64,000 bases of DNA from the NCBI GenBank assembly GCA_026419785.1, contig JAODTK010005623.1, positions 62,001-126,000 of the forward strand. The letters are read 5' to 3'. The notes beneath the pieces were generated by a model. The model was not told the DNA's origin. It saw nothing but the letters and a program-made list of their open reading frames with translations, and ran no database searches. This DNA is from Sclerodactyla briareus (taxonomy: Eukaryota > Echinodermata > Holothuroidea > Dendrochirotida > Sclerodactylidae). Of this stretch, positions 43,399 to 57,079 are shown piece by piece. Numbering within the stretch: the first letter of the stretch is position 1; each line of letters opens with the position of its first letter. Position numbers and translations under genes: made by a program.

Positions 43399-44879
43399 CA
43401 GTGCCTGTGGTGCTAAGCGGAGCGATCAATAATAGGGCAATCTCTAAAGTATTTTTATTCAGTAAACAGGCGGTAGGTACACACTGAAGACTTTGCGAGA
43501 TGGGGAAGACAGCATTGTTAAACATCCTCGTAAGTGACTACATCTAAACAAATCGTTCAACAGAGATATTGTTTTTATCCCTTCTCGACACGGGTCTTGG
43601 GGTGTTAAATCCAATGACAATATACATCGCTAGAAGTTGTCCTTTGTACTCCAGCCATAGCCATAGCGCCCAGGTCATCGTTTTTTCAACCTTATATGGC
43701 AAGAGAAGGGCTCTGTTTCAATGTAACGACCCCCCCAGATGTCATCTTGTTTGGTGGTTATGAAGTTGATGGTGAGGGTTAGGATGTGGAGAGAGGAAAT
43801 TATAGCCAAGTAGTGTGGGTGGGTTGGGTGGGTTGTGCATCCAGGTGGCGTACGTAAACTACACATTTTTCAAGGGTGTGTGATTTTTGGAACGAAAAAG
43901 GTGCTGTCTGTAGACTTTTTGGCCGCTAAGAGAACCTACTTCTTGCCTGCACGGGACGACTTTCAAGATTTCCGGGGTCACACCCCCACACCCCCCCCAT
44001 ATTTACGTCCTGTGTGCATTCATGAGCCAGCTTACCCTTGAGTATGCAATGGACACCTAATCAATAGGGCGGAAGAAGGAAATGTTGCGTTGGTATTCCG
44101 TTTCTCACATCGCTTTTTTTCCGTCGGAGTACGTAGCGAGAGTTCCTCAAAAGACGCATGTTACCAGGAGGATGAATAGGCTTCGTAATGAAGTACAAGG
44201 TGAGTATTCAAACAGAAAACAGTCAAGTGTTGTCATCGGCATTACTTGGTCAAAAATCGATCTAAGCATGATCTGTCAGATTCGTTTTCAAGTCAAAAGA
44301 ATTGCAGTTATTGGATGCAACCACTCTTCACAGGTAGTACCCAAATACTATCCGAAAAGATGCCGTGTATGAAATAACCCCTCCATACGTATCCATATAA
44401 TGAAACGGTTTTGTAGGAGTTCTGAGCCAGTTATTTAGCTAGACATGATAGAATGTAGCTGACTGAAAGAAGAAAGGAAATGCATACTAATGTGGAGTCT
44501 CACCAGCGGATTGACTGCAGGTTATATTTTTGGACAGAGGACAGACTGATTTCAGTTGCATTACTCACAGGAACCTGATCTTTTGATCTGTGGCCGTGGA
44601 GCTAAGAAAACCTTTATAGTTGAAATATCATGACCATTTGATGCGTTCATGAAGGCTGCATCATAATTTGAAAAGTATCGACCTCTGAAAGAATATAATA
44701 GTTTAGAGACCACATACTCTTGCAAGACATCTTATTTATAATTGGTATAGTCTGGGGGAGTGCCCAGAGAGAGTAGTCCCGGCCTTTGAATGAATGAAAT
44801 GCCTTGGGACTGTAGTAACAGAAAAGGGGAGGAACTCGCCAAATAGTATTAGTTACTATGATGACTAGTCGACTATTTC

Positions 44880-45008
44880 ATTTTCTCACCTGCCCTCGTC
44901 CATTAAACATGTGAATTGTATGTAAGATCTTGTTTGTAATTTATAATGTCATTGTTAAATTGCTGTGGGGAAATGCAATAATGTCAAAAATATGTATGTA
45001 TGTATGAT
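44880..45008 (+). repeat. Possible LINE/SINE 3' end with TATG tail
   Basis: GGGGAAATGCAATAATGTC followed by a short (ATGT)n resembles the AATAAAG-plus-tetranucleotide ends of invertebrate LINEs. No coding part was recognised upstream (44.4-44.9 kb). Confidence 0.4.
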
Positions 45009-46834
45009 TGCGCGGTCCGCCGTTGTCGTCTTCGTCGTTTAATTTTTAATTAAAAAAATCTCCGCAATGACTTATGGCAAGAAATCACGACGCAGTTACG
45101 TTTGCAGTTGGTAACAATTATAAAGTGGGAGGAGAAAATGTTCAGTGCACACGGACATACGAACATTCGACACTAAATGGATTTTTGTAAAAGACAACGA
45201 TGGATGAATATGAAGAGGTCGATGGTTGCCTGGATGAAAACCAAATCGTCAGCCTCCTAAACCGAAGTTTATGAAAACTTTCAGTACGGAGTTATAGCAG
45301 GCCTTCTCAATTGTTTTGTCTAAGATGAAAATGAACCGATCGTGCAATTAAAAATGATTTCTTATTAGCAACAACCTGGAAAATTTAAATTCACACAATA
45401 ATTTTGAAAAAATAATTAGTTCGTGGAGAAAAAGGATGAGAAGGAAAATTGTTATTATGCGTGGGAGGTGTTGACATCATACTCTCTGTTGTCGCATATT
45501 CGATATGAGTATCCGCACAATGGAACAATGTCGTATACTTCACATAGTTAATCGGTTCTTCAACGCTATTGTTATGGCGCCATGTGTTTCACCCCTAATT
45601 TTTCTGCTGCATATGTGCCCCTCACTGAAAGAGCAAACAACAATGAAGCCCCCATAGTTTTGTAGATGTTTATTTTAGCAATGTGGACACGAGTTTCGTT
45701 CAACTCCAGGTGGAATAGCGAGTATGGTAGGGGCCTTTTAAAGTCTTTAGTCATCTCGTAACAAATTTCAGAAGTTGTTATGTCATATTGCATTGCATGG
45801 CCTTAACACAAGCGGGGAACCACAAATGCATCCAGTATTCATTTTATAGGCACAAAATGCATTCAATGTCGGCCGAATGAAAACTATTCGAATTATACTC
45901 CTGACAACTGTCGGAGTACTCTATCGCTAATGGTGGATCTGCAGTTTTGTTTTCATCAACTCCCTACTGCATACGTACTGTCATGTGAGCGCACGCAATT
46001 GCACCATGGAGTAAGTGTACAGCTAATTCTCTGAACAACCCACATAGGTTTTATTATCCTAAACTCGGCCAGGGTACCTGGCAACAAATCGTTTTCCGCG
46101 AGGGTAGTATACCTCCGCCTGCCTGAAGAGAAAACCCCCTTTCACATCGATGTTTCCATAGCGGCCGTCTACCATGTGGAGAAGTGCAACCATAGCATCA
46201 CTCATTGTCACACGTAACTCTGTGCTTTTGTAATCCATAACGAAACATCTTCTTCACTGACTCCCGCCAAAAAATTCAGCTATACAGAGCAATGCATTCG
46301 TCACTGACAGTCCTCTTCAATCTGGTCAAGTGTTGATGAGACAGGCTATAGGAACATCTGCATGATTGATTATAAAGTGGCTAATATGGTACTCTATAAT
46401 ATTGGTTAGTCACAACAAGGGTTGCATGTCGCGAATACCGCAAAAGAGATAATCACGTCATTGGTCATATCTAAGTTGGATTGACATGCAATTCTCAATA
46501 ATCTTCCAGCCAAGACCCATTTAACTCTTCGAAGTTCAATAAATTCAGACCAAGAGCTGTCAAATTGAGTCAAAATTGATGTTGGGCGAAGTGACAATTG
46601 CAGCGATGCTACACAATAACTTCTTAGGTTGCTAATCTCATCATTTTTCAAAGTCCTCTGCTAGACTCAAAAAAAACCTAAAATTCTTGATAACTTGGGG
46701 AATCCCCACGGATCAGGTATGAAATGCTACAACACTCTATCAGCCGACTATTCGAACATATGACATAGTTGGAATAATGCCGATTAAGACTATCTTAGCC
46801 TATGTACGGCGATAAAGTGAATGCGGCAGTAAGC

Positions 46835-46925
46835 GTGGCCGTGGGAGGGGGGAGTTTGGCCCTGCTTACAAAGATTGAGAGGGCTAATCGGGGAATCGCA
46901 GGTTCGAAACTGAATTGAAGAGTTG
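46835..46925 (+). mobile_element. Possible tRNA-derived SINE head
   Basis: The stretch resembles a decayed tRNA gene: GTGGCCGTGGGAGG-like A-box area, then GGCTAATCGGGGAATCGCAG and GTTCGAAAC, a near-perfect B box. It lacks a clean cloverleaf, so a functional tRNA is unlikely. Confidence 0.35.
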
Positions 46926-47802
46926 AAGATGAAGCTCGACGGTCTCTGATATGCTCAGTGGTCAAAGTCACTGATCATCTGTTAACCAACGATTAGTCCA
47001 GAGCTTGGATCGATTGAGGTAAATTTTCAAGGGTAGGCCGTTACCTTGTGAATGACAGAACCCCATATTCCTAGTGTGCCCTTTGGCTCATTGCGTACTA
47101 TGAGCACTGCCAGCCAACGCATCAGCCCGATACTTCCTTACCACTCTCATGTACTACTCCACTTTTACATGTCGGTAGAGTGAACATTCCAGTGAAACAT
47201 GCCTTGTGGGAACCGAGCCTCGCACTTTTAATGGGATTTCAACTAGCAACTCATTGATCCAAGTCCAAGTCTCCACTGACTGAGTCTAATCGCCGTTTAA
47301 GCTAATCTAATAATAGGACTGACTCTTGACACAAGCATGAATGCGCCTTTTGTCATGACCCGAGCATTTCCTTATGGCCCTGGAGTGCTTTTTGTACAAA
47401 TTCTCATCTATCTCTGCCAGAATAGGCCAGTGCAGAAATAAATAATCCCGGGCATGTGTTCTGTCCTCCACCACAAATAATTAACTACTATCCATGTGTC
47501 ACAACTTACCCGAATAACACAAGAATGGAGGCTAACAATCCCTCCCCTTTTGTTTGACCCCCGGGTTCTCTTCTTGCCTTATTAGAACCACCCAAGTAGT
47601 AGAAAATTAGAGGAAAATAACACAAGGCACTCAAAGTAAACTACTGAGAGGGTTCTGAAGTTCAAAAAACATGATACCTGTTATATTAACACTAATTGAT
47701 CTCTGCAAGAATTCAGTTCAGGATTTAGCTACATGTATTGATCGATCTAGATTTACAACATTTATGGAGGGGCCGTTCTCTTAACAATTGAGATAAACTT
47801 AC

Positions 47803-47990
47803 GCGGCGCATGTCGCTTCGATGATCTTCTTCACGGTGCAGACCTTCTGGTATCACCAATCAGCTCCGCAATAGCTGTGTGTTGGTATCCTGCGTCCGTA
47901 CAGTGCAATCGACGATCCTCGCCCACAGGAGTTGGATTACCCAAAATCACGGGTGCGCTGGTTCGTTGAATCGAACTTTCGAAATTCACG
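47803..47990 (-). CDS. Sushi/CCP exon, separate or far-upstream
   Basis: The minus strand reads APVILGNPTPVGEDRRLHC and TDAGYQH, then in another frame YCGADW and VCTVKKIIEATCAA at a strong GTAAGT donor. Gly-x-x-x-Pro-Val-Gly-Glu, Cys-x-x-x-Gly-Tyr and the closing Ala-Thr-Cys fit a CCP domain. It lies 21 kb from the nearest recognised CCP exon, so it may be another gene of the same family or a distant exon of the main gene. Confidence 0.65.
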
Positions 47991-48949
47991 CCAGACACAG
48001 TTATTGATGTACCCAAATAGGATAAGAGCAAACCTTTCGGTACTATCCTCCCTCACGTCAACATTTACTTCTCGAATCATCGCCACGATTTTCCTCACGT
48101 TCTCAATTTTTTTTTTGAGAAAATACTCGGCAGCATCACAATTTTGACGCGGCAGATCACAATACGGCGGACGTCAGTGAATCAAGTCTCTCGATTATCT
48201 TCCTAGTCCGGGATGGACCCCATTTCATATCGATAATATATATCCTCCAGAAAAGTATATTCCAGGAAAAATGATTCAGCACTGTCCAGAAACTTCGGAA
48301 AAATCGCAATTCAAACCGCCTCGATAGTTCGGTTAACGAAACGCCGTATGGTTATAGAATACACAATATACTTTACATGGAGCTCCGTTTGAGAAAAGTC
48401 TAAATAGTACACGCGCGTCGGAACTAGAACCTTTCCAGAATATCCTGATTGACCGCCCGTTGACAAAACAAACCATCGGCTAGACACGCGTTCCAACTTA
48501 AGGCGGCATTAGAGACACAAATTAATTCATGACACTATGTATTGTTGAAATCAATGAGAAGGAAGAAAAAGAAAGGTGTAGTCTATAGAGGCAAAACGCA
48601 GCACGTTGACCAAAAAGAGTGAACTCCAAACATGGGTTACGGTAGTTATCTTTCTCTGCCCGAAATTTTTATTTATTGATTATTCATGTAGAATTTCCAT
48701 ACAAGCAAATCAGTATTATGACCGAAAACAGTTCGCGGTGCACGTAAGTGCGCCATTCAGAATTATTGAATTTAGAGTAATATACAGCGATTGAATCAAC
48801 GTAACGCTAAGTCTCAAGGGTTGGAAAGAAAGTAAGTAAAGTAAAGTATGTGGTTATAGCTTATCCGTATACCACAATGCTGTTGTTTTGGGATAACAAG
48901 TTCGTGTGATTTAAAATGTGGATAAATGGAAAATTGCAGAGTCGTGCAG

Positions 48950-49520
48950 TTTAGACCCATCTATGGATATGCAGTGACCCATCTTTAATCTCTAATCTCC
49001 GTTCATGACCGTCAGTGACCCCTTCTCTAAATTTCAGTCATTGATCAGAGTGGACCGTATCACGAGTGCCATTGGAATGAGCAAAATTACCAAATCATAC
49101 ATTAGGGGACATTTAGACAAATTAATGACCCTCCAATGACCTAAACTCACATTTCAAATGACTCAAGATTCGAGGCAGACCACATCCATCAGGTTTCGTG
49201 AAATCCCGACAAATTTGAAATTAGCATAGACTAGGCAAATTGCACTACTCACTTGGTTTATTCCATGCTCTGAAAACCTAATTAATTCATCTCCCTAATA
49301 TTCCTACCTGCTCTGTACCAAAACACATGTCACAGGGCTTCCCGTTTGCTTGTAAACTTGCTAACGAGCTCAAACAGTAATAATAATTACACTATTCAGC
49401 GTTATCGTGACTCAGAATCTAACGAATATTTTCACCCATCACCGATGATTTGCCAAACAAAATTTCATTAAATCGGGTTATACTACGGTATTCAGAGAAT
49501 TCTGTTAACGGGGAAGGTGA
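48950..49520. repeat. Dispersed repeat, copy 2
   Basis: Matches the order of phrases at 22390-23030, including CTTGCTAACGAGCTCAAAC and the spacing to the following AC microsatellite. Ends are not defined by terminal repeats. Confidence 0.6.

Positions 49521-49597
<77 letters not shown>
49521..49597. repeat. AC microsatellite
   Basis: (AC)n with two small interruptions, at the end of the dispersed repeat. A similar tract ends the copy at 22.4-23.0 kb. Confidence 0.97.
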
Positions 49598-49719
49598 TTC
49601 ACAACATTGAATGGATGGTGTGGTGGGTGGAGGTGAGTGGTTACCGGCCGCTGTTCTTAAGGATTCATAGCGGGATATATCAATGAGGATGAATACACTT
49701 GAAGCACATAGGCCTGATC

Positions 49720-50985
49720 CTCATTGTTCTGGGGTCAGATCCAAGGTCAAAAGGCGAAGGCTCTGAAAATGAAAATCTTGTCAACACGATAGCCCGTAGA
49801 ATAAAGTCTCTGGTCCGACGAATGAGTAGGAACTCTATGCAGCTTTCAGGTTTTAGCATGTTGACACGACAAACATATACTAACCATTGTTCGGGGGGAT
49901 CCGGTCGGAGCGTATCTGAGTCAACAAGAGGCAGAGTTGTAACGATCCTCTTAACACGATACGTTCAGAATGCTCGGTCCGATCGAGTTGACAAATTTTA
50001 GTATGCCGTTTCGGTGGTGAGTACAGAAGGCCGGCCGGTCCAATCAGTTTTAATTTGTGAACAACTCAGTACCGTATGGGAAGTCCATGAAGCCCAGCTA
50101 GCTTCGAAAAAAAAAACAGTGAAGGGTGAAAAAAAAAAAAAACGCTATTTGACCAATCTCACCTTGTTAATTGCGATATAACTTGACCCATTTAGGTGAA
50201 TGAGGTCAGATATAGTTTGTGTTAGACGTGTTGACAATCTATCCGATTATGCGCTTTTCCTTGATGTGTAAGCAATTTCACATTTAGGAGGTGCGCCCGC
50301 TGTAACCTACAGTGTTTCACAACCGTGGCAACGTCTTGTCCAGATTGTCTAGGGCCCAGCGGGCCTCTTATAAGACAAACTGCTTCCAATATTGGAGGGG
50401 GCCAATCACGGAATAGATAGAGTATACGCAACCCACACAACAAATTGGACAAGACGATTCTATTCACAGAGCGTGGGTGTCAATCAAGTACATTTTTTTA
50501 TGGCGGCCAGATAAGGTAGCATTCACTCAAACGAGTAAGGAATATTAATTAATAATCGTCTTAACACTATGACTACCCGGTTACTATTGTATGAGGGAAA
50601 ACAGAAAAAAATCTTGTCAACACGATAAGGTCAGAATGCATGAGTCCGATAAGGTGAAAATGGTATGCAGCCATCTCACAGGAAGTAGCTTATACGAACC
50701 ATACTGCTCTGGGTTCAGATCGGTGTTTCATTTGGGGAACTGAGAATGAAAAATCGGGAAAAAATTATACTTCGCCCAATTAGCTTTTTACATGATAATC
50801 CGACCCACTGAATGGATGGAGTCAGCAGAATTGGTTGTGGGGTTTCAACTAATGGAGGTACATGCTACTCATTTTGGGGTAAGATCGAAGGCATAGAGAT
50901 GAACAGTGGTAGCACTAAGTCCAATATTAACACGATCAGTCCAGAATGCTTGTATCGATTATTGAAAAGTTGAAATTTTCACAGA
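49720..50985. repeat. Degenerate repeated motif CTTGTCAACACGATA...CAGAATGC
   Basis: The phrase TCTT(G/A)(T)CAACACGATA followed by a CAGAATGC(T/A)..GGTCCGAT(C/A)(A/G)G then TTGA and TGTATGCAG recurs at about 49778, 49948, 50614 and 50928, with TTCTGGGGTCAGAT(C) between copies. Copies are too divergent for a recent array. No genes are seen. Confidence 0.6.
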
Positions 50986-53621
50986 TGCGCGTTTCCTTGT
51001 GGGATGTACATGAAAACCCAAGTATTCCGAGTGGCAGGAATCTTCTTGTTCACAAAAAGAAAATATTTGTGGGAAAAATCGATTTTCTATGGAAAAATTT
51101 TAGTTGTCGACTCGACCATACCTGGATGAAACTTATACTCGGGTTCCCTGTTAATGAGAAACATGAAGCGGAATGCTTCGCCACTTGATCAGTTATCAGG
51201 AACCGGCGAGAAATCCTTGAACCTTTGGCTTTTCTGGTTCTTTATTTGAATTCGCACCGTCGAACTTTTCAGGCTATATTTCAAAAGTCCCTATCGTGCT
51301 AGACTGACAGAACATGATTATCTTCTGACTCTCGCAAGTGGGAGACTAATGGACTTCGGGGGCATAGACAATAGGAGTTGGAATACCTCGAGGACTCCAA
51401 AACAATTGTTGTCGGAGTTCTATCGAAGAGGACCGCAGGGTATCCAGGGCCTCTCTCAACTATGCATTCTCATCAATCGACACCGCACATATAAAAACAG
51501 AAACGGGCGTATCTGTAAGCGGTCCCTGTAGGGTTAACTACCTAAGATAAGAGAAGATGGGAATGCATAATAAGAGAAAAAAATATGTGATAAGGCATTC
51601 CAGCACTTTGTAATACCTCGCTTACCCAACTCCCCCAGCCCTTGATTCTATGTGTGTTCTTGTCTGATATGGCTTTCTCAAAGATCACCTCGCATTGCTG
51701 TCACGATTCTGATTGCGGCAAACAACTTTTAATCATATTTTCCTGTAGGGCGGCCATCTATTTAGGCTTGCGCTGGTGATCCGTTTTTATATCCACATTC
51801 TACATGTCCCCGATAAGGCACTAGGCACGATCACACGATCTCGCACGCCTAGATTACCGAAGAACTGCTGTTTTTCTCGTGGATTTGAACCTAAATTTTG
51901 GCACTATGACCTCACTTTAGTTAAACATGATACGATACTAAGGGGGTATTTATCACCCAAACTCACGCGCGCGCACACGCATACACATATGGACACTCAC
52001 ACATACAACTGCACAGTCTCCCATGGAACACTCTGGAGCGCTTGCGTACGTACAAACGCACGTTCACTTGCCGGTGCCACACAAGCCACATTATATACAT
52101 ATGTGTACATGTTTGCTTTTCTGGATCAACTGAAGACTAACGTTGTTGCTTTCTTGAATGCTGGGTCTGAACCCAAACTTCGTACGGGTTCGCCAGGTTA
52201 GGGAACATGACCTGAACAGGCTGTAAACCTACCGAGGAATTGTTTATTTCTGTTTATGGCAGTGGGGGGGCGGGGGACTCTATTTAAATTTACCTTCCAT
52301 TTACTATTCAATTACTCTGAGGTCCTGGGGAAGGAAACTCTTTAGGTTTTTTTTAGGTTCTCCAGTGTCCGGATCCACGAAACGTTACGACCACACCACA
52401 AATCAAATACACGCGCAGCATTAGATGCATCGTTCTAGGCCAATACGCGTGAACATAATATCCTTTAACCTCAAATTCCACCTACTCAATTAATGTTTGT
52501 ATTTCCTTCGGCTATGCAATTGTTGATTCTCAATTCTAAAACGCTTTATCACCTACTTCGAACTAAGCACCAATCAGTAGGTTAGTTATGGGGACGTCCC
52601 AGAACCTGCCATCACCTGATCACGATCCTAACATATGGTGTGATGATAAAATGAAATTGGCTGACAATACAGCCCTAATGTTCATTAAAAAATTGTATAT
52701 GCGTTCGGAGCAATCAATACAATCATTCAGATATGTGTTCCGTCGTTCGTGTTTTATTCATTAAACATTCCATCGGGGTATTTGATGTAAACAAGTCGAA
52801 ATGATGTCTACAAGCAAATTTGTCAATGTCACGTGCCGGCAGGCACGTGCAGCATGTTCCATGGATTTGTGCTTTTGCGTGTAGTTGCAATTTCACATCT
52901 TTTCAGCCAAAAAACATTACTTTCGGTAGTAAAGTATAGTCCAATCATTATAAACTGGTAGAATTAAACTTTCGTTTGAAGGAAATTGTATATATTACCA
53001 TAATATTATTATATATATATTATTGATAATTATGATGGTTCTTAAACATCCCCCAAATTCATACAATGGGTTAAACAAAGGCATTGCACCAGTAGACTTG
53101 CTCATGGACTATAATCAGTTTGGCTCGCACCGAATGCTATGAATAATCATGTAATCGAGACAATTTCGGGTAGTTAGGCTGTCCTTGATATTAAGTACTA
53201 CTGATGTACCTACCAGCCGATTGTATGGTACATGATTCAAACACGCCAACACAATAATGTGGATAGTGATTTAAACTCACACTAATTGTATTGTTCTATT
53301 CTATGACACATCGAATTATTCGGTGATTCTTGTGCAGCACATCTATTCTGGTTCCTGACTATAGGAAGTATGGCAATCACTCCAAGAAAGGCGCATTCAT
53401 TCCTGGCGCGATTTGTTTGTTTGTTCCTCTTAGACGGCACGGCGAAGGCTTACAGTGTCCTTCTGGAAGATATTGTCGAAACTCTTCAACATTACCATTA
53501 CTATAATCGGACTGGTTGTTTATTTCACATTTTGTGATTACGTCATTCGTCGGTTAGTACGTCTCTCCGTCGGAATACATACAACATTTTGCCGCCGAAC
53601 TGGTCATTAGATTGAGTATAT

Positions 53622-53690
53622 TATGATTATTATTATTATTATATTATTATATTAAGTATTATGATTATTATATTATTATATCTCTACCAC
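53622..53690. repeat. ATT/TATTA microsatellite
   Basis: TTATTATTATTATATTATTATATTAAG-type low-complexity sequence. No gene in the surrounding 52.2-54.1 kb. Confidence 0.93.
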
Positions 53691-54159
53691 AACTCTCATT
53701 CAGTTGGACTTCCTCATCTGCCTTGACCTCGGAATCCTACCCAGACTCTGGGAGCTCAAGTTACCCTTATAGATGTGGGCGCTTCCGAGATTTCTTGCTG
53801 ATTAGTTGTCATGGATGCCTGGTATTTTTTCAATAGTGCTTTTCAAGTGGGGATGACCGCCCAAGTCCCCGCATGCAAGTGGGAAACATTCGCCTAGGTT
53901 CCAATACCGCTGTATTTCAAGCATCAGGTTTGGCGTTTTTCTATTTTCTATTGTTCTTGTCCTTGATGTTCTTATCGTTCGGGACTCAAATCTACATCCA
54001 GTGGGTTGTTTTTCTGTTTGTCCAAGGACGATGGAGGCGGTCTCCTTGCAGCTATGATCTGTCAGTGCGTATTTCGAAGTAGTACAACAGCTTGATTATC
54101 ATCTGTTTCATACCGCACTCGGACGGTGTAGCCATGTCTGATTAGCTACCATCTGCCGT

Positions 54160-54415
54160 AGAGCTAGCATATCTTCCAATGAGGGCGATGCCATGTTGTA
54201 ACCGAGTTACGTATTCCTTGGGCTACTTCTGGCATCCCGCCACCAGGTGATTTGACAGTTCCGTCCCTTCCAACTGCCCCACAAATTCGGCACTTGCTGT
54301 CGGTTCTAATCCCTAGGAATTTGGCTTGGTGGCTTTCGCGGTTCAGGGAGGGATTGGTCCTGGGCGCTGTGAGTAGAACCTCAGTCTGGTTTTGAGCCAT
54401 ATCGGTCGAGCCATC
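54160..54415 (-). mobile_element. LINE C-terminal zinc-knuckle fragment
   Basis: The minus strand reads SHQAKFLGIRTDSKCRICGA, then a broken copy of a Cys-x-x-Cys...His...Cys knuckle region ending HWKIC. This resembles the C-terminal tail of certain LINE polyproteins in which the knuckle follows the RT domain. The upstream RT part is not present. The clade is uncertain. Confidence 0.5.
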
Positions 54416-54462
54416 TGTATTGCAATTCAGGGATGGTAATTTCTCTACTGTCGGGGTTATAG

Positions 54463-54535
54463 ATAGATGGATAGATAGATAGTAGAATAGAAGATAGATA
54501 GAATAGATCGATAGATAGATAGATAGATAGATAAT
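54463..54535. repeat. GATA microsatellite (tail of a minus-strand LINE)
   Basis: (ATAG)n with small interruptions. On the minus strand it follows GAATAAATTATC, the 3' end of the LINE at 54.5-55.8 kb. Confidence 0.95.
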
Positions 54536-55790
54536 TTATTCAGCCATTGATAAAATATTATTTACAATGGGAAATTGGTTGAAAAACAGGGAGCTCAAAC
54601 GTAACCAATACACGAGTAAGGACATAAAAAAAATACATAAAAATGTAAACAATTCCTATGACCAGGTTAAGGATGTAAAAGTGTATAATTAGGGTAGTAG
54701 AAATTGAAAAGTGTAGCAAAACCCATTAATAACAATGAGAAGCAGTACCTAAAACGGACGGCAAGACTAGCACCAATCAGCGGGCATTAGATGTATTGTA
54801 TATCTTTACAAGATCAGGATAATGACTATTTATGAGCCTCTTTGATCCTTGAAGTACGCAGCCTTTTACAGAGGGCAAAGCTGGAAAGAAGTACGATGAG
54901 CAGGATGGGAGTTATCGTCAGTAAGATGGTGACTTTTTGAGGGCACTGCTCCTGTACAGAGAGTGGAATAGATGGACGGCTGTAAGCAATAATACGCTCA
55001 GCATTCCGAATTACTGCTTGCAATTTCCGGACGTCACAACTGACGTCACCCGATCAAACCAGACTAAAATGTTAGAAGTTAAAATACTTTCAATAATTGC
55101 ACGATAAAAAGTTGTCAAACATTGGAACGGACCCCGTAGGATTTAAGAACACGTAAAAAGAACAGTCGCTGACGGCCTTTTTTCACTATTCTTCAGTATT
55201 GAGGTTCCATGATAAATTGTCCATAATAAATGTACCCAACAACTGGAATGTGTTCCCACTGCTCCACCACCATTCCATCCATAATGAGAGGACCCATTGT
55301 GATCTCATCACGTCTGAAGTCCACGATTAATTCCTTTTTTTTATGTTCAGAATCCAGATTGTTTTTTTCCTCCTTACTCCAGCTCACTAATCTGCTTCAC
55401 TTTTTGTTTTGCTTTTACCAGCAGCCCGCTTTTCAATCCCCATTAGTATTCACAATCCAGAAACAGTGGTATCGTCCGCAAACTCGATGACCCTCGAGTT
55501 CAAATTGGTGGCGGCAATCATATGTAAACAAAGAGTACACATCGGAGAAAGCACGCATCCCTGGGGAGTACCATTATTCAGTACCATCGATCCTGAAATA
55601 GTATTGCCATTTTGACACATTGTTTGCGACCACAGAAGAAAGTCTAGATCCAGTCCCACAACTAGCAAGCGGTAATATTAAGGTGATGTACCCGTGATGG
55701 CACGATGGTGTTGAAGGCGGAACTGTGTAGGTCGAGTGACTGAGAACCCTGGCATAAGAACTTTTCCTTTCGAGGTGAATAAGAGTTTCG
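54536..55790 (-). mobile_element. LINE with FADDTT reverse transcriptase, degraded
   Basis: The minus strand reads, in order, a NTIV-like palm start, VGLDLDFLLWSQ, NGTPQGCVLSPM, VIEFADDTTVSGL, LIVDFRRDE with MDGMVVEQWEHIP, and the C-terminal AVIRNAERIIAYS..RLRTSRIKEAH. The catalytic FADD box is intact. The protein is interrupted by several frame shifts between these blocks. It ends with AATAAATTATC and (TCTA)n. The GTPQGCVLSP form is seen in many non-LTR elements of fish and invertebrates. No 5' half was recognised. Confidence 0.85.
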
Positions 55791-56244
55791 TGCATCCAAA
55801 TTGAAATGGCATCTTCAATATACCCCTGTTGTCAGGATAGGCCCAATTGGTATGGTTCTAAGTTAGCAGCCCATGTAGTGTATTGCCCATGTAGTGCTTT
55901 CTACTTCCATTCTCCTCACACCGACGCTGCCACTCTGCCTCCCATTCTTTCTTACTCGTGACCCCAGCCGCCTCGTCTTGTTGCCATGCTGCTCTCAGTA
56001 TGGTTCTCCCGCAGTTTTACTGAGTATGTATTCACGGAGCCCCGTTTCCTCGCTGGTCATTGTGGCTCACTTTGCTTTCAATCCCCTACCCTGTGTGTTC
56101 GTGGGAGGTAGAGCTGTGTACATCAGCTCTTGGGTGGAGACCCCCATGCATAGTGAGGCGTTTGCTAGTACTACTCTCTGCGGTCCAACTCGGCCATCCT
56201 TCTTTGTCCAGTCTATCACGCCCCTTGTGTATAAGATGTCCACA

Positions 56245-56760
56245 TTTTTTCATTGGTTCACGCGGTAATAAGCAGCCGGCTCGACTACGGTATCTCTCTA
56301 CTATATGGTCTTCCTTCATCCTCGATTCATCGACTTCCAGCGTCTTCAGAATACCGCTGCGAGAATTGTCACAAAATGGCCTGATCACATTACACCTATT
56401 CTGAAATCTTTCAATGGGCTTCCGTGCAGTTATACCCAATCTAATATAAAAATCCTCTACCTCACTCACGTTCCGTGCCGCTAAGACCGGCACATTTGTC
56501 TACCTCTCGCACATCCTAACCCCCAGCAAAGGTCACAATCCGCCCATCGCGATCCCAATACCAGCATCTATGATCCGAACCTTCGACCTCGGGGATCCGT
56601 GCTCTCTTCGCAATGGACCAATGCCAGTGATGCAGTCCTTGGAACACCTACTAGGCAACCTACGTTCTCTCCGCTCCCTGTAGCCCTTCAGCGTTTACCT
56701 GCGGTACCAAAAATTCAACACTTGTTCCTATTTCAAATGTTTATAAAATATATCCCGCAA
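56245..56760 (+). mobile_element. L2-type LINE, 3' fragment
   Basis: The plus strand reads SSRLDYGISLLYGLPSS, RLQRLQNTAARIVTKWPDHI followed by TPILKS, and later fragments like IKILYLTHVP and a ...WNSLP-like region before a poor tail. This is the classic L2 C-terminal region after the RT domain. Several frame shifts break it. It lies about 450 bp from the minus-strand LINE and runs in the opposite direction. Confidence 0.8.
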
Positions 56761-56807
56761 ACACTGATAAGTGTCGGGGATATTATGGTTTTGACCCTGT
56801 GCCCGCC

Positions 56808-56852
56808 GTCTCCGCCTTCGCCGCCGCCGTCTCCGCCGCCGCCCGCCGGAAA
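56808..56852. repeat. CCG-rich microsatellite
   Basis: GTCTCCGCCTTCGCCGCCGCC-type repeats between the L2 fragment and unrelated sequence. Confidence 0.9.
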
Positions 56853-57079
56853 ATTTAGGCGTTAGTGCTCTCATTTTTTAACAGCTTTTATCCGTTGACA
56901 CAAAAACTTGGTACACATGTCCGTATGAGTAGAATCGCGGATAAGTTCGAAACTGGGCTAGATCGTATTTGCTGCCCTCTATTTTGCAGGTTTCCGCAAA
57001 ATGTTCAAGTTCGTGCGATGTGCACGAACCCGAGGTGGTGGGGGTTAGTGTTGGAGCTAAAAAACATGGCGACAATTCA

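Noticed and set aside
44082-44372. 96-codon plus-strand open frame with an internal GTGAGT
   Set aside because: No recognisable domain; the neighbourhood is non-coding and the frame could be chance.
55000-56760. Single LINE in one orientation spanning the region
   Set aside because: The reverse-transcriptase part is on the minus strand and the L2 C-terminal part is on the plus strand, so these are two elements.
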